From: Flavobacteriales bacterium
Lineage (GTDB): Bacteria > Bacteroidota > Bacteroidia > Flavobacteriales_D > Crocinitomicaceae
Reading direction: 5' to 3'
Length of the DNA stretch: 5,582 nt
Assembly: GCA_009926905.1 (NCBI GenBank)
Contig: RFNX01000238.1
Span: forward strand, 1-5,582
In this document: piece after piece, positions 4,427-5,582 of the stretch
Numbering within the stretch: the first letter of the stretch is position 1
How the letters are laid out: each line of letters starts with the position of its first letter
Position numbers and translations under genes: made by a program
The notes under the pieces: generated by a model
What the model was told of the DNA's origin: nothing
What the model saw: the letters and a program-made list of their open reading frames with translations, nothing else
Databases searched by the model: none

Positions 4427-5377
4427 ATGAAAAAAGTACTTTTTATTGATTCCGTTCATTCTGTTTTAATCGAACGATTGGAAAAATACGGTTTTGAGTG
4501 TATTGACGGAACGAAATTTTCATTGGAAGAAATACAAGTCCTTTTACCTGAAATTTTTGGAATTGTCATTAGAGCACGTTTCACGATGAACGAGGAATTT
4601 TTAGCCAATGCCAAAGCGCTGAAGTTTATTGCGCGCTCTGGGTCTGGCTTGGAAAACATCGACCAAAATTATTGTAAACAGCAGAATATCAAACTTTTTA
4701 ATTCTCCTGAAGGAAACAGAAATGCTGTTGCAGAACACGCTTTGGGAATGTTGTTGATTTTACTGAATCATTTACATATTGCCGATTTACAAATCCGAAA
4801 TGGCGTTTGGAACCGTGAAGGAAACAGGGGAGAGGAACTCGATGGAAAAACGGTGGGCATCATTGGTTTTGGTAACAACGGCGCGGCTTTCGCGAAAAAA
4901 TTGCGCGGCTTCGATGTTAAAGTGATGGCTTACGACAAATACAAAACTGGCTTTGGCGATCATTTTGTTCACGAATGCACATTGGAAGCAATCATGGAAC
5001 AAGCTGATGTTGTGAGTTTTCACATTCCTCTAAACAAGGAAACGAAATATTGGGGAAGTACAGATTTTTTCAATGCTTTTGCCAAACCGATCATTCTTTT
5101 GAATCTTTCTCGTGGTAAAATTGAGAATACAAAAGACTTGGTGCAAGCATTGAAATCTGGTAAAATTCGTGCTGCTGGATTAGATGTTTTGGAGTTTGAA
5201 ACGAAAAGCTTTGAGTCCTTTTTCGAGCAACATTTACCCGAAGAATTTCAATATTTGATTCAGGCTGAAAACGTTGTTCTTTCTCCTCACGTGGGCGGTT
5301 GGACAAAAGAAAGTTATTTCAAACTAAGCGATGTTTTGGCGGATAAAATTTTGGACTGGATGGGTTCAATAAGTTAG
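4427..5377 (+). CDS. D-isomer-specific 2-hydroxyacid dehydrogenase, phosphoglycerate dehydrogenase-like, without ACT domain
   Basis: This 316-residue, NAD-dependent, cytoplasmic oxidoreductase belongs to the D-2-hydroxyacid dehydrogenase family. A substrate-domain loop ARSGSGLENID (69-79) and NRNAVAEHALGMLL (97-110) are typical. The Rossmann fold has VGIIGFGNNG (143-152, GxGxxG) with D170 at the end of the second strand, which suggests NAD rather than NADP. Catalytic residues align as R229 (NLSRGK), E258 (LDVLEFE) and H288 (LSPHVGG). The E-to-H distance is 30 residues, against 23 in E. coli SerA as I recall, so a short insertion (about 259-276) lies before the histidine. There is no C-terminal ACT or regulatory domain. 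Conversion of 3-phosphoglycerate to 3-phosphohydroxypyruvate (serine synthesis) is the most likely role, but no serC or serB neighbour is visible and another 2-hydroxyacid is possible. It stands alone, with a 105-bp gap before the next gene. Confidence 0.92.
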   Translation: MKKVLFIDSVHSVLIERLEKYGFECIDGTKFSLEEIQVLLPEIFGIVIRARFTMNEEFLANAKALKFIARSGSGLENIDQNYCKQQNIKLFNSPEGNRNAVAEHALGMLLILLNHLHIADLQIRNGVWNREGNRGEELDGKTVGIIGFGNNGAAFAKKLRGFDVKVMAYDKYKTGFGDHFVHECTLEAIMEQADVVSFHIPLNKETKYWGSTDFFNAFAKPIILLNLSRGKIENTKDLVQALKSGKIRAAGLDVLEFETKSFESFFEQHLPEEFQYLIQAENVVLSPHVGGWTKESYFKLSDVLADKILDWMGSIS

Positions 5378-5483
5378 TAAGAAAAAGAATTATGCGTTTT
5401 TTGATTGGAAATGCTCTATATTTATTTTGAAGATCGTTTTATCTTTCGTAATTTCTTTTGTAACTTTAAATCAAAGAATTGTC

Positions 5484-5582
5484 ATGACTATTATTTTAAA
5501 ATCAGGTGCATCAAAGGAACGTATTTCTGAAATTGTAAAGCTTTTGAATTCTCCAAAGAAAAAAGGATTAAACACTAAAAAA
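5484..5582 (+). CDS. Start of a small protein, possibly an antitoxin (33 codons visible)
   Basis: The frame begins at the ATG at 5484 and is open to the right edge, giving 33 residues: MTIILKSGASKERISEIVKL followed by LNSPKKKGLNTKK. A possible -7 element, TAACTTTA, lies at 5461-5468, 15 bp upstream, which supports a real gene start. The pattern (beta-strand start, Lys-rich helix, then KKKGLN.KK) resembles small Bacteroidota proteins encoded before PIN-domain (VapC-like) toxins, whose next residues are typically a 'Y.G.IKL..DPLeiQ' segment. This is from memory, and that segment lies outside the window, so it cannot be confirmed. It is not in an obvious operon with the dehydrogenase. Confidence 0.55.
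   Translation, partial: MTIILKSGASKERISEIVKLLNSPKKKGLNTKK

Noticed and set aside
1..5582. CRISPR array, tRNA, rRNA or insertion sequence
   Set aside because: No regularly spaced repeats, cloverleaf sequence, ribosomal signature or transposase was seen on either strand.

Overview
The window looks like chromosomal DNA of a Bacteroidota member, probably of the Flavobacteriales. It is AT-rich, most genes lack a clear Shine-Dalgarno sequence, several starts are preceded by Bacteroidota-type promoter elements (TTG, about 20 bp, TAnnTTTG), and the protein families are typical of that group. This is read from the sequence alone; I could not run any search.

Left part (1-2966, all minus strand). A gene for a secreted protein runs off the left edge (1-248). 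To its right lies a probable four-gene operon, transcribed leftward: an Old Yellow Enzyme-type ene-reductase (2966-1887), a small DoxX-like membrane protein (1875-1492), an 88-residue muconolactone-isomerase-like protein that overlaps the DoxX gene by 4 bp (1495-1229), and a YkgJ-type cysteine-cluster protein (1175-309). A nested two-stem inverted repeat spans the junction of the last two genes and places the last start codon inside the structure.

Centre (2967-3421). A HxlR-type regulator diverges from the operon. The 116-bp gap holds two near-consensus promoters, one per strand, that overlap almost completely. The -33 element of each abuts the -7 element of the other, forming one 34-bp imperfect palindrome. 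Further inverted and direct repeats nearby are candidate operators. The regulator has a Cys at the position of the sensing Cys of YodB. The simplest reading is an electrophile or quinone stress switch that controls an ene-reductase operon; this is inference.

Right part (3422-5582). A convergent gene encodes an unrecognised exported protein with a signal peptide and a probable repeated beta-rich unit. The following 253-bp gap contains a compact, GC-richer element with three hairpins and a closing long-range helix, ending near a T-run. It is a candidate structured RNA or repeat of a kind common in Bacteroidota. Then come a D-2-hydroxyacid dehydrogenase (phosphoglycerate dehydrogenase-like, no ACT domain) and, at the right edge, the first 33 codons of a small protein, possibly an antitoxin.
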